This document shows positions 37,845 to 49,601 of a stretch of DNA of 64,000 nt, in pieces (the stretch's first letter is position 1; the number at the start of each line of letters is the position of its first letter). The translations under genes and the position numbers were made by a program. The notes beneath the pieces were generated by a model that did no database searches, was not told where the DNA came from, and saw nothing but the letters and a program-made list of their open reading frames with translations. The DNA is from Tipula vernalis. Lineage: Eukaryota; Arthropoda; Insecta; Diptera; Tipulidae. Where the stretch lies: the NCBI GenBank assembly GCA_958295665.1, contig OY282558.1, positions 330,371,106 through 330,435,105 of the forward strand. The letters are read 5' to 3'.

Positions 37845-39127
37845 TTGAGCTACTGATTAAATCGATATTCAGATCAGCCAAAAGGATAATAAAAGCGCAA
37901 TATAATAGATTTTTGAGAATAATAAAAATTTGAAAGCCCAGCTTATGCGGTCAAATAAACGGTTTAATAGGAATAGTAATTTTGAGCAAAATTAATTAAA
38001 CTAAAGTTTAGAATGAAAATAGTTATTTGGTTTAACAATGTAGTATAGACGTAACGACTGTGTCTTGGTCGTACTTTTGGTGTTATGTATTATTATTTTT
38101 ATTAATGCGGATGTTAAAAATCTTAAACTTCAGCAACACGCACCAAGTCCTAAGGCGAACTTTGCCTTGGCAAAACTTGTTGTGTTATTCTTAAATGATG
38201 TTAAGTGTTGGTGTTTTATCTGTCCAGCTGAGCCTAATAAAAAAAAACGTTTGTGTGCTGATTTTTAGATTACGAAATTAAGCTAATATTGTTACTGTTG
38301 TTTAGGTTTTCGATAATTTAAAAAATCTGAACAGGGCCTTAACCGCCTTAATATTCAATAAAAAATTAAGCAGCCAAAAACTACATGAGCTACATATTTT
38401 TAATTATTAAAAATTTCTTAGTAAAAATATAACTGAAAAACATACATATTTATAAAATGAGCAACTAGTAAAAAATGCATTACTAAGCTACTTGCTCTAA
38501 ATTAGCAGCAATTTAAAACAAATCAACTTTAAATTAGAGTGATATAAATAGACAATTGTACATTTTCAACAGTTTGGTGTTACGTACTTTGAACATTGCA
38601 AATTTCCGGTTAAGCAACTTATAAAAAAAAATTTGAATGTAGTACCAACTGAGCAAAATATTTTGTGTGCAACCTCCTTCACGATTTGGATACTATTCAA
38701 TAAAATGAATTATTTTCGATGCTTGCTCCATGGCTTAATTTTAATACATAACCTAAAAATTGATCAACACAATTAATTTTGCGTTCAACTTTAATTTAAG
38801 CAAAACTAAAAGGATTGCTTAATTTTTTTTAGTAATTTTGGAAATTGAGCAATTAATTTTAGGCTCTAAAATTAGGTTGTCAACTAGGAAATCATAGTTG
38901 ATAGCAAAATTCAAGTCAAAGGTCGTTTAACCTCAATAAATGTTTCATACACAATAATTGAGCAACCTACGAAAGTAAATTTCGGATAACAAGTACAGCT
39001 TGTTTTACTTTTCTTGATTTAATTACAATCAAAATTTAAAAGAATTGAGCTACATTGATTTAATAATTCCTAACCATTCAGAACGACTTTACCACTAACT
39101 CGGGTATTGCTTAAGCCTTGAGCAAAA
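37845..39127 (+). repeat. Recurring TTGAGCWA word cluster
   Basis: The core TGAGC(A/T)A followed by A, C or T occurs at 37846, 37983, 38386, 38458, 38650, 38846, 38960, 39046 and 39120, all on the plus strand. Several copies are followed by an ATTAATT-like or ACTAATT-like word. Nine same-strand copies in 1.3 kb of AT-rich DNA suggest an eroded repeat. The spacing is irregular (about 70-400 bp). Confidence 0.5.
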
Positions 39128-39200
39128 CTAATTAGGTTACTTACAACAATTTAAACAGTTTTAAACCTTAGCTGAAAAATAGTGCATTTTCACTGTGGAG

Positions 39201-39248
39201 TTTCTAGATGTCGCTCTTTGTCAGACTTTTCTAGATGTCGCTCTTTGT
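39201..39248 (+). repeat. Tandem duplication, 27-bp period
   Basis: TTTCTAGATGTCGCTCTTTG occurs at 39201 and again at 39228, identical over at least 20 bases. Confidence 0.95.
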
Positions 39249-39259
39249 TGCTCATTATA

Positions 39260-42200
39260 TAGCAACAAATATAATTTAGATATAACTCCTGTTCAAACCA
39301 CCTAAAGGTAATCAGCATCGGTTGTTTCTGCTCAAGGTAGTCGTTTACAAATTAGTGTCAAATTATTCTGTTTTCATTGAAACAACCACACAAATATCGG
39401 TTGAACAATTAAAAATTAGATATCAATAATGTCTCGAGATCTAAATTAAGTTTGGACCTATTTTTTCAGGTATAAACTAGATTAGCATAATTACGATATG
39501 TAGTGCAGCCAGTTTCAACCATTTTTTCTAGATCCAAAATTAATTTAATCTCAAGACCTATTTTATACAGTCTCCAGAATTCCAATTCTGGCCCCATGAC
39601 AAATAAGAATAAAAAAGGACTAGATTTTTATTTCAGTATTCGATGAAGTAGACCTAGCACAACGAAAAATAAGGTGCAAAGTTTAAGCCAAAAATGAAAA
39701 AACAACCAAATTTAAAAACGACCCGCCATACTACGAAGCCGACATCCACTGAAAATTACAGGAATTTTCCATTAACGGGTGGGTGGGTTTCGAACGAAAA
39801 TTAAATCGTCGTTGGGCGCATTCAGCTCCACCAAATCATCACATTTTTTTTTTTCAATTATTTTAAATAGGTAAATATTTAATTAAGTAATTAGTTGGTT
39901 TTCCTTTTCATTAATCGACCTAAAATTTAAAATTGTTTGAATTTTAATGTCGCATGCATAATTAGGTATTGGATAGAAACCTTGTCTTGTCATAAATCCC
40001 GGGAAATCTCGGAAGTCACAAAAATCACAATCCCGATCCCGGGAATGTGCAAGGTCCAAGAACGGACAAGCCCTAAATTCCAGTAACCTGTTTACCGATA
40101 AACCGCCTTAAAAATGTATTACCGAATTATCGGTTATCAAATTTTAATTACTGGTAAATGTTTTATTGTGCTTGTTTTCAATGCAGTTTCGTTCCGATTG
40201 GCTTAATCGGCTTGAATTTTGAAAGCGCATGAACGAGAGATGCATCTTTTTTGCAGACATATGGCAATTTCGTTCATATCCAAGCAGCATTTTAAACGCT
40301 AAAATCATTTTATTAGACGTGATTCAAGATTCTGAATCTGGCCGTGGTGTAAGTAGAATTTCGGTTAAAGCAAGTACCAAGTTTAGACGTACAAATTATC
40401 GATATAAAAGTAATTTAGACGTTATCATTTGATACGTATCCCTGATCAAAGGATAAATTAACAAATTTTAAAGATAGAAAGATAATTGTTCGTTGCCTCT
40501 GTGTGTCCTAACTATAAGAAATAGTTATAAAAAATGATAGCCGTTAGATAGATTCGTGGGGTGCCACTGTTTTAATTGTTGATAGCCATTCCAAAATATG
40601 TCCTGGGTATTCATTCAAAATTAAGTCCGACTGACAAATTGTAGATTTATCATGAAAATAACATAAATTACAAAACAATTTGGGCCGGTTGGTTAACATT
40701 CGCAAAATCGGCTGCCCATTCAATGTGTTAAGGTGATGTTAACTTTGTAATGTTGCCAAATTAGGTTGTACTTGTACTAATGACCATTTTGAAGAGCATT
40801 CATTAAAATCTGCGGTGTCTTACAAATTTTCTATATTGTTTATCAGGAGATAAACTGAAAGCATAACTTCTCAAAATATTATCCGAAATAAGCCACCCTG
40901 TGCAAACGACAACTAAACCTCAATAAGAACCATTCATATTGAACCCAGTGATTTAAATTGAAATTGAACGAAAAAGAAAAACAACAACAACAAAACTGAA
41001 CTTCCGTCTAATTTCCTTTAATTGAATACAATTAAAAAAAGAAACAACCCTCGGTTTTTTTTTCTTATGTTGTAAATAAAAACATAAATACAAATTATAT
41101 TCGAGTAGTATGCTTGTCTAGCCATCAATTTATTAAATTTAATCACCTTCGCATAAAAATCAAATACATTTATTGAGTGATTCAACACAAGAAATCCATC
41201 TTTAGAAATTCATAAATAACAACACAACAAACGAATGAACAATTTTTTGCGCATTCAATATTAATAAAATTAGAATACAATTGAATTAGTATTTTCCGCA
41301 AATGTCAAAAATGTAGGCGCCTCCACACACCATCGTATAACATTCGTTGAACAATTTAATTATTATTATTATTATAAATGTTTTTGTTTAATAGACATTT
41401 AAATTTTAAACTGACTAAAAGGTTTAAGTGAAATTAAATAAATAAATAAATGTTGACGTCAGAACGCCACAAGAGAGAAATCTTTTAATTTTTTACTTTA
41501 CAAATTTAAAACAAAAAAAAAAAAAAAATTAAAAGCGATAAAAAATTTAATTGGATAATTTTTCCTAAACTTGAAAGTTGTGCATTTGGGATTAATTGAA
41601 TAAATCCACTACAATGATCAATTCTTGTGAATTTGCGGTTTGGTAAGTATATATTTTTTCATCAAACAGCCGGAAATTGTACGCATTAATTTTTCATTTC
41701 ATTTGGCGTTTAGTTATTTTAACGATGAAAATTTAGTTGATTGACTGTATAATTGAATCATTGAATTTTGTATGCAGCGCACTTCCGATATGAAATTCAA
41801 AATTAACACTTTAACAAATTTTCATTTCCTAAAAATGAATTTATTTACATGTTTCCCAAATGTTAAAGACAAAAAATTTGTACGGTGTGACTAAGAAGAT
41901 TTCAGTCGCATTTTTACCTAATTAAATCATAAATTTTTATTGTTTAAATAAAAATTATCAACCAACTCAAAAACTGATCTTACGAACTAATAAAATAAAG
42001 AAAATGCCAGCGAAAATCACATATTTTAGGTCCGAAACTACGCATTATTAACGAAGCTTTATTTGGTCATATGTAATTAAATTAGTTAATTTTAGTTTTT
42101 TTTTTTTTACGTAAACAATAATATTTTCGGCGGCAGTCTATTTACTTCTTCAATAAAATTAAATTAAAAAATTAATGTTGGCGATAATTATGTGTCGCCA

Positions 42201-44440
42201 AATCTATTTTTTTAACATGGCAGTTAAATTATTTTTGGCAAATTATAAAATAAAAATAAAATAATTAAGAATCTAAAATTAAAGTTGAATATCTATCTGT
42301 CTTCTTGTGGTGGTGCCCTGTCATAACCTCATTTTTAACGAAACTAAAAAAATGTTTTATTTAAACCATTCTTTTTTCAAACACGCTTGCTACTTAACGA
42401 TGATCAATCAATTTGGACGAGAAACCTTTCAAGACGTGCAAATAAAAAATCAAATTGCAACACATATACTTACATAGTATAAATTAATTTTATGAAATTG
42501 TAAATAAGTAATTATGATTAAAAATAAATGTATGTTAAACTAGTGCCATTCCCTTGACATCTACTTTATATAAATATTTAAAGGCGCCATTAAAACAGCA
42601 GGAATTATTATTTAATATTCACTTTCATATTTCAATTGTGAAGCGACCTTCTTCTTGTTAAACGCACGCGTCCTTCCCATCGTGGTTTAACATTTTGTCT
42701 GTTTAATGCAGACATCTTTTAAGTAAGTAATGCCATTACTGATAAATAAGATAGCTAACACCTAATACCAAAGCAAATTAAAACTAATATGAAATTAATA
42801 TATAACATTAACTTGTCCTTGCTTGTACCAGATTTTTATGTGTGTAGCGTAATTCTAGACAAATGTTAATTTATATTAAAAAACTATTTAAAATGTGTGG
42901 TCTAATCATTCAACTTCAGTTCTATATAAGCTTTATATTGAAATATTTATTTATAAATCTAAATATTTTTAAATGTTTAAAAATAACCATCAATTTATAT
43001 TAATATCATTTAGTTTCAATTTCAATTAAAATCAATTGAAATTTTCAATTGTATTTTGGCAACATTTACATAAGAATATAACAGTAAAATAATAAAAGTG
43101 ATTTTTGAACAAATAAACATATGTTTCAATTTGTAAGACGTGCTCAATTTTATATCATCTGCTTAGTTATTACTCTTCGGTACTATAATGTGCGGAAAAC
43201 ACTTTATGTGATTGAGTATTTTAACTGTCTCCTAATCTCTTAAAAATATTTTAAATGTTGGCACCGAACCAGCATTCAAGCACCCAATAAAATGTTAAAT
43301 CAAAAAAAAAAGAGCATTAGTGTAAAACTAGGGTAAGAGAGACGGTATTTATTATATATACATGTATCAGCAAGATGATTGAAGATCTCAATAAAAAATT
43401 GTTGTGTTTATAATTAAACTTAAATAACCGACTAAGATAAAAGTTACTTAAAAACACAAAATAATATAATTTATTGACTTTTAATTTCTAAACAAACTAA
43501 TAAAACAAATTGGCAATAAATTAGGTTATATTTCTAAACAAACCAAAGAAGATATGTACTATAAATAAATAAAAAAATTAAAAGTGATAGTTACAAGAAT
43601 AGTATCAAAAGTACTTTGAACTTGATAGAAACTATTTTAAAAATTTTATTATACATACTCGTATGCAGATTGAAATAAAATATTGGTAATAAAATTAATT
43701 ATATTTTTATGTAAATATGTGTATTATGTCTTAGAACATAATTAAAATTTTGCCTTACACATAGACACAAAAAATTATATTTAAGAAAGAGAAACTAAAA
43801 AAATCACCTGGCAATATCCAATATAAAAATATCTATACACGAGATATGTTTTACATATGATTAAAGACGTGGGCGCGGTGCAATAGATAAATTTAGAAAG
43901 ATTTACTTTATAATTAAAATAATATTGTTATTAAGTTGTGTTTATATCATAGACTTTTGTAGAAAAAACGACAACATGATATTGATGATCAATGACTTTT
44001 TGCTATTTCTATAGGCATGCGCGCAAATAAAATTCCATATACAGCAAATGAAGTATCCTCTTTACCTGGAAATAAAAATAAATAAAATTATTAATTACAA
44101 AATTGTTTATATTTTTTCAAGATTATTTATATTATTGTGGGATTGGTTTAAAAAAACAAAAATATGTAGTGATAATTTTAAGTTGGAGTTTTAAATTTTA
44201 CGAACCGATAGAGTACGCAAAATGATGTAATGTTTTATACAGAAATTTTTGTTTTGACTGGCGCCAATCATTTTGTAACGAAACACCTTGACATGAATAT
44301 AAAAGTCCTCGCTTATTTAAAATCCTTACCAAAAAATTAGAGTATTTTTGAACAGTTAAAATTTTTCTTATTTACGAGAAATGTAGTTTAGGGTATGATG
44401 TGACCAAAAATAAAAAACTAAGGCAAGATTAAAAGTATAC
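39260..44440. other. Mostly featureless AT-rich DNA
   Basis: A slightly G+C-richer patch at 39980-40140 contains CCCGGGAA-type words and ACCGATAA/TTATCGGT words. The 67-codon frame at 40229-40432 (SESGRGVSRISVKASTKFRR in its middle) is less AT-driven than most but is not recognised. A short (AAAT)n lies at 41437-41453, and T- and A-runs are frequent. No gene is supported. Confidence 0.5.
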
Positions 44441-44547
44441 CGGGTAAGCAAACCACACAACTTGGCCCACCTAAAACACGAAAATGCCTTGTAGGACAAA
44501 ATATTTCAGTAAAATTTTGTTTTCTGTTCGAGAAGGATCCTGGTTAA

Positions 44548-44710
44548 ATAATTGTTGATGACCCTGAAATTACATCAAGGTCAAACACATTTTTTGAAAT
44601 AGTAAATTATAGTGTTGTAACAGAATCTAATTTCACGCAAAAACCAAGCAACTTGTATCTGAAACATTTTTTAACCGCCCTTTACTTTCCAAGATATGTT
44701 GTGTATGTTT
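44548..44710 (+). repeat. Dispersed repeat, copy 2 (partner at 10.4 kb)
   Basis: TGTTGATGACCCTGAAAT, AAGGTCAAACACATTTTTT, TTTCACGCAAAAACC and CCCTTTACTTTCCAAG occur in the same order as their counterparts in 10375-10590. The pairing is diverged but collinear, which marks both as copies of one old interspersed family of unknown class. Confidence 0.6.
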
Positions 44711-45369
44711 ATATGAGAGGAAGAACTTGATAGATCAATTCCAGAAGAATAAAATAATTTAGTAACCTCGTGCCCTCCCCCAAAACAAATAACATTCATT
44801 AAAAGTTGGGTAGCCCTGTGTTTTACTTAAGTAGTTCAAAGTTTACAACTTAAACAGTTCAACGTTTCAATTTAGCAAATAACAAATCTATGATTTAGCT
44901 AACTTTATGGGTACAATTTTTCACCTCAAATTTACATGTACCTTCATGAAAGGCGGGCAGCGGAAAGGCTAAACATCGTTTTTGGGTAGAAACAACAATT
45001 CTACCAACACCAGGAAAATACAATAAGATCGTTAGTGTAATATTCTCGTCCGCTGAGCCGATGATATCACTTATATTATATGTAATCAAACATAATTAAA
45101 TTTGCACAAAAAATTTCACGCCAATATGAGAAACATGCGATATATTTTCGGTTGTTAAAAGTCAGAATGTTATTATTTCAATTTATCCAAATGTCAGCAG
45201 ATACATGAATATTTGCCACATGTGGATAAAGGTGAAACTCATTTTATGTAAACTTATTAATTTATTTTGAAAGAATGTTTTTATTTAAAAAAATGCAGTC
45301 ATAATGTTATGTTAAAATTGAGAATGAAGAAGTTGTCGTTGAGAGCGAACGAATTGAGAACGAACAAGT

Positions 45370-45545
45370 TGTTTCTCACAAGGGAATGTCGCCCTGTCGT
45401 CGGTACTCTATAGTATCAAGTGAAACACCGTAATTGGCAGTCTTTTCAGGGGTAAGCATAAGATATCTTGTTGTATATTAGTCGAATAAATAAGGTATAT
45501 AACCCTGAATATTTAAGTTAAACAATAGAGAGCCATTAAGCAAGA
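45370..45545 (+). other. Possible LTR or leader of the following gypsy remnant
   Basis: A G+C-richer patch (GTCGCCCTGTCGTCGG near 45388) is followed by TTGGCAGTCTTTTCAGG near 45433 and AATAAATAAGG near 45485. This lies upstream of gag-like sequence, where an LTR and primer-binding site would be expected. No second LTR copy was seen, so the assignment rests on position alone. The patch also contains CTCACAAGGGAA (45377), the same word that ends the MITE at 49.15 kb. Confidence 0.2.
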
Positions 45546-45719
45546 TTTGTAATGGGAATTATACTCGAGTTTATTAAAACATAACAAGACGCTGTAGAAT
45601 TAAAAGTGATCATTTATTTTTGATAAAGTATTAAATGCAATGGAAATATTTTACTTGGGACATATACTTAGATAACAGTTGATAGTAAAAAAGATAGAAA
45701 ATATGCAACGCGAAGGAAA

Positions 45720-46472
45720 TATTTCAAAAAAAATGGAAAGCATTTAAATTGAACTGTGATGCGTTTGCAGATGTAATTGATTTAGACGAGAAGTCGGATA
45801 AACAACAAATTGGCCCAGCCTCATAAGTCTTGAAGAAAGAATGCTCCGACATAGAATAGTGATGGGTGTTGATGATAAAAATCTACAAAATAACTTTTGG
45901 AGACTGAGAAACTAACGCTGCAAATAGCAATTGAGATTTGTCGAGCTAATTAAGCTGTGAAAGGACAGACAATTCAATCTGGAGATTCAGTAGATATCAT
46001 TAAAAAGGTAAGTTTAACGTTTTCAAATGATAATTTTAAAACAGTAACCCCATTAGCTTTAGTAGGTAGTAGTAGCTATAATATTGGACAAAGAGACAAT
46101 TTTCTAATATGAATTCTAATTTCAAGTCAAACAACATCAGACAAGCCAATAGTAGAAATGTGAGAAATCAACAAAGATCCAATAATACACGCGATTTGAA
46201 GGTTGTCCTAATGTAATTCCGGTGGTAATATCGGCATGGAGAAACCTTTTGGCGAAGGAATTAGCGAGATTAGAGAAAAAGGGCATTGTAGAGAAATTAA
46301 ACAAACCAACAGAATGAATGTTTCATTCAGTAGTGGTCGAAAAAAAAAATCTTTACGACTTTGTTGGGATCATAAAGAGTTAAAGAACGCGAAATAATGG
46401 CGAAATTAGCCAACAAGTCAATTTTTACAGTACTTGACTTAAAAGCTGGATACTGGCAAATCAAAATACAAA
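45720..46472 (+). mobile_element. Ty3/gypsy-like retrotransposon remnant (gag and RT pieces)
   Basis: Gag-like segments come first: WKAFKLNCDAFADVIDLDE (from 45734), then EERMLRHRIVMGVDDKNLQ (about 45830-45890), then after a frameshift TLQIAIEICRA. These are the conserved core of gypsy-type Gag. After a gap, RLEKKGIVEKLNKPTE (about 46270-46317) begins the reverse transcriptase; the next codon is TGA where Trp is usual. RLCWDHKELKNA follows in another frame, and FTVLDLKAGYWQIKI (about 46421-46467) is motif A with its catalytic Asp. Zinc knuckle, protease and everything past motif A are missing. The remnant is cut off at about 46472, where non-LTR sequence begins. Confidence 0.8.
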
Positions 46473-46474
46473 CA

Positions 46475-47900
46475 ATATCAGTACCTCAAACGCCAAAGAG
46501 ATGGCGGACATGTTTGCTGCATTTTTTCAATCTTTCTATCGACCAAATGTCTGTACTGATTACATCGATAAAAAAGCAATAGCAACATTTCAATCACTCC
46601 TCCAGTCATATCTGATGAAGCTTCTTGAGGGGTTTTGGAGAAGGATATGGGCCGGATGATGTAACCTCATCTATATTAAAAACATTTGCGAGTAATTTGG
46701 TAAATCCGTTGTGCAAGCTGTTCAGTCTGTACTCTAAAATAATTTCAATTTTTAAATCAGGCAAACGGATGACGTCACATGTTACAGAGGAATATCAACT
46801 TGATCATCAATTCCTATATCTACTAACCTGGCTGAATAGCTTATTCGGATTTCAGTAAGGCATTTGATTCTATATATCATCATAAAGCACTCCAAAGTCG
46901 TTCGTCAGTTCATTAGAATACATTAATTGGTTCATACTTAACCAACCGTCTACAATATGTAATAATTGGCAATAAAAAATCCAACATTATCAAACTGACA
47001 TCGGGTGTTCCTCAAGGATCACATATTGGACCCTGAATTTTTATTGTATTCAAAGATCGCGGATAACCAAGATCATAAAAAACTCCGTTTATCGTACGAT
47101 TGAACAAATTTGTGATGCTGACCGACTGCAAGATGACCTCAACAGACTTAGTGAGTGGTGCAATCAAAACTCATTACACTTAAACATCAAGAAGTGCAAA
47201 ATTATGTATTTTCATCGAAAAAGGAATCCGATAATAACGACATACAAATCAATAACAATGAAGTTCAAAGAGTACAAGAGATTACTGATCCTAGGAGTCA
47301 CCTTCGTCGAAAACGTTAGTTTTAATAGGCATATCGATAACTGTATTGCTAAAACAACTCTATATTTGGCTTTGTCAAACGATGGACGGGAAAATTCAGA
47401 GATACCCAAACTTTATTTACACCATATTTCGCTAATATAAGATCTCAAGTGAAATATGCTGTAGATCTCAAGTGGAATATGTCTGGAATCCATATTATGA
47501 TGTGCATATCAAAAGAATTAAAAGCATACAAAAAAGTTTTTGATATTCCTTTTGAAAAAAAAACTGGCTTTTAATATGACTATAACGTACATCTTTATCA
47601 AAATGTGGTTCGCTTACCACCATATTCGACAAGGTGCAAAGAATATAAAATTTGCACCCTTGAAAACAGAAGTCTTCCTCTGGATGCTGCCACATCGATT
47701 CAGCTTTTGTATTGAAAAACAAATCCAAAAATGTTCCAAGCAGAACATTGCGTAATCATCGATTTTTGGCGCTAGAACATCATTCCACCAATTATGGCGA
47801 TAACAACCCAATCAGTAGATTAACAAAATCATTGAATAACGCAGAAGATCAATTCGATTTCAAAAAAAAATTGAAAACTTATTTTATAAATTTATGATTA
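46475..47900 (+). mobile_element. Jockey-like non-LTR retrotransposon remnant
   Basis: The order of motifs follows a jockey-clade reverse transcriptase. SNAKEMADMFAAFFQSFY (about 46486) comes first, then ILKTFASNLVNPLCKLF (about 46674) and FKSGKR (46751). KAFDSIYHHKALQ follows (about 46856), then SYLTNRLQYV and SGVPQGSHIGP (about 46996-47030, then a stop). The catalytic FADD box is degraded to a form reading ADN near 47055. The thumb-like segment DRLQDDLNRLSEWC (47120) is followed by LHLNIKKCKIM. The C-terminal TNYGDNNPISRL (47790) ends in a stop at 47897. Stops and frameshifts are numerous. The short frames in 47204-47897 are pieces of this one gene. The endonuclease domain is absent. Confidence 0.85.
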
Positions 47901-48380
47901 ATTTTTCTGACAACTTCAACTTTGAAGAACACCATTTTAATTTTTTTAAATTTTGACTTAATTTTATTATTTTCCAAATTTCTTTTTGTTTTATATTTAT
48001 TTTAAATTTTAATAATTGGTGATTATTTTTTTTTTTAGGAAATCATAAATGTTAATGAGAAAATAGATTTCTTTTCAATAAATAAAATAAATGAAAAATG
48101 TGATTTATGTACATTTAATATAATCTATGGGTGTTAATGTCAATTTCTGGGTAAATTTCTGGGACTTCCAGTTGAAATGGTAATAGCTCCGGAAATATTT
48201 CAGAAATGAGTTGAATTTTGCAAATATTGACCGGGTAATTGTTTTTGTTGACGAAGAAGAACATGATATGATATTACAAAAAGTGGTTGCAGGGGTAAGG
48301 AACTAAATATTAAATTTAACAAAGATAGGATTAAATTTAGAATAAGAAAAGTTCAATATTCAAGGTTGGCAATGAGTCAA
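47900..48380 (+). other. Probable 3' flank of the non-LTR remnant, then unidentified DNA
   Basis: AT-rich sequence follows the stop at 47897 and may include a 3' UTR. A 91-base segment at 48204-48294 is open in one frame (reading FANIDRVIVFVDEEEHDM), with an acceptor-like CAG before it and GTAAGG after it. It is not recognised. Confidence 0.35.
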
Positions 48381-48390
48381 AAATAAAATA

Positions 48391-48560
48391 CAGTAAAACC
48401 TATAAAGTTGGACACCTCTATAATTTCATGTTGGACACAACATTAAAGTCCCTTCAAAATCGTAAAAGATTTTATTTAAGAAACCTGTGTATTGGGCGAC
48501 CTCTGTTTTTTGACATCGAAAACATTTCCTTTGCAACTTTACTCTGCATATTGGACAAAC
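48391..48560 (+). mobile_element. Pogo/Tigger-like element end
   Basis: TA followed by CAGTAAAACCTATAAAG at 48389-48407 is close to the terminal repeat of pogo/Tigger-type elements, which start CAGT and insert at TA. The next bases repeat the theme (GTTGGACACCTCTATAA, ATGTTGGACAC, GGGCGACCTCTG), as is usual for these ends. No matching right end (GGTTTTACTG then TA) was found nearby, so only one terminus remains. Confidence 0.45.
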
Positions 48561-48598
48561 AAGGCAACTATTATTTGTTTCTCTTTTCTCTCAAAAAA

Positions 48599-48615
48599 TG
48601 TGTGTGTGTGTGTGT
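48599..48615 (+). repeat. (TG)n microsatellite
   Basis: About eight TG units. Confidence 0.95.
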
Positions 48616-48934
48616 TGTTTTACAAATAATGAGTTGTACGTTATTACGAACTTGGAATATATGTACTTGTGTATACGCGTGTTTGTGAGTCTATGAATTC
48701 GTTGTATTTTAATTCCTTCGATAATCAGGGAGATAAAACATATCAATTTTGTAAACAAACGAACGAAGATGCATGATTTAATGGTTTTAAACACACGAAA
48801 ATCTTAGAAAAGCCTGTCTCTATTCTAAGCGCTCGATAGAGCCAAAGTAAAATTACAGTTAACAATTTATAAAAGGCTATCCGAAGTGCTATCCAAAGGG
48901 CTTTGAAATTCCTATTGGATTACAAAGTGGGGCA

Positions 48935-48950
48935 ACAATCGGCCGATTGT
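48935..48950. repeat. Perfect 16-bp palindrome, ACAATCGGCCGATTGT
   Basis: Self-complementary and G+C-rich at its core. Related words (AACCGGTTGATTGTG, TTTCGGCCGATTTTC) follow within 90 bases. Confidence 0.9.
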
Positions 48951-49152
48951 GAACCGGATATGTAAACCGGTTGATTGTGTAATCAGTACGGCGTGCTATA
49001 CCAATGTGTACACCCACCGATTACTTTCGGCCGATTTTCTCGGCCAAGTATTTTAATTTGTTGTCAAAATAATTGTTTGAGCGCCTTATAGCGGGGTTTC
49101 CTTGCTTTATTCGTTTCCGCTAAAATCAAATGACTTTGCAAATGCCGATAAG

Positions 49153-49601
49153 CTGACTCACAAGGGAACTTTTGACCTGTCAAATTCAAAAAATTATAAA
49201 AACTATTCTTAAGTTGTAGTGACTTTAACGAAACCATTTTTTTTTATCAGCAACCAAGCCCTTTTTAGGGGTTAAAACCACCCCTTAATTTAATTTTAAA
49301 AAATGCCTTTTTCGATTTATCTCTGCTTATACTCCACTTTTATTGATAAAAAAAATTGGTAATTATTCCTCATAAAAAGTAAAAGTAATCCATAGTAAAT
49401 TTGATTATGAGGGTTGCATCTCTGTTTCTTTAGGGGATGAAATTAGCTTTTTTCACACATTAAGGGGTGATTTTAACCCCTAAAAAGGGCTTGGTTGCCG
49501 ATAGAAAAAAATGGTTTCATTAATTTCTCATAAACTACTACAACTTAGAAAAGTTTTTATAATTTTTGACTTTGACAGTTCAAGAGGTTCCCTTGTCAGT
49601 A
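49153..49601. mobile_element. Long-TIR MITE, about 450 bp
   Basis: The left end (CTGACTCACAAGGGAAC from 49153) and the right end (GTTCCCTTGTCAG to 49601) begin inverted repeats of about 140-150 bp. Both arms contain AACCAAGCCCTTTTTAGGGG followed by TTAAAA and ACCCCTTAA-type sequence, and both contain AAACCATTTTTTT and AATTATAAAAAC. The left arm has a 3-base insertion (TCA) and the arms differ by other small changes. The spacer of about 150 bp has no coding capacity. TAAG on the left and TAAAG on the right of the ends may be an imperfect target duplication. The superfamily is not certain. Confidence 0.85.

Noticed and set aside
40229..40432. 67-codon frame as a host gene.
   Set aside because: Composition is mildly coding-like, but there is no recognised family, no conserved context and no splice evidence.
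46397..46582. 61-codon frame as one gene.
   Set aside because: It starts in gypsy RT (FTVLDLKAGYWQIKI) and ends in an out-of-frame translation of the non-LTR remnant, so it is a chimera across a TE junction.
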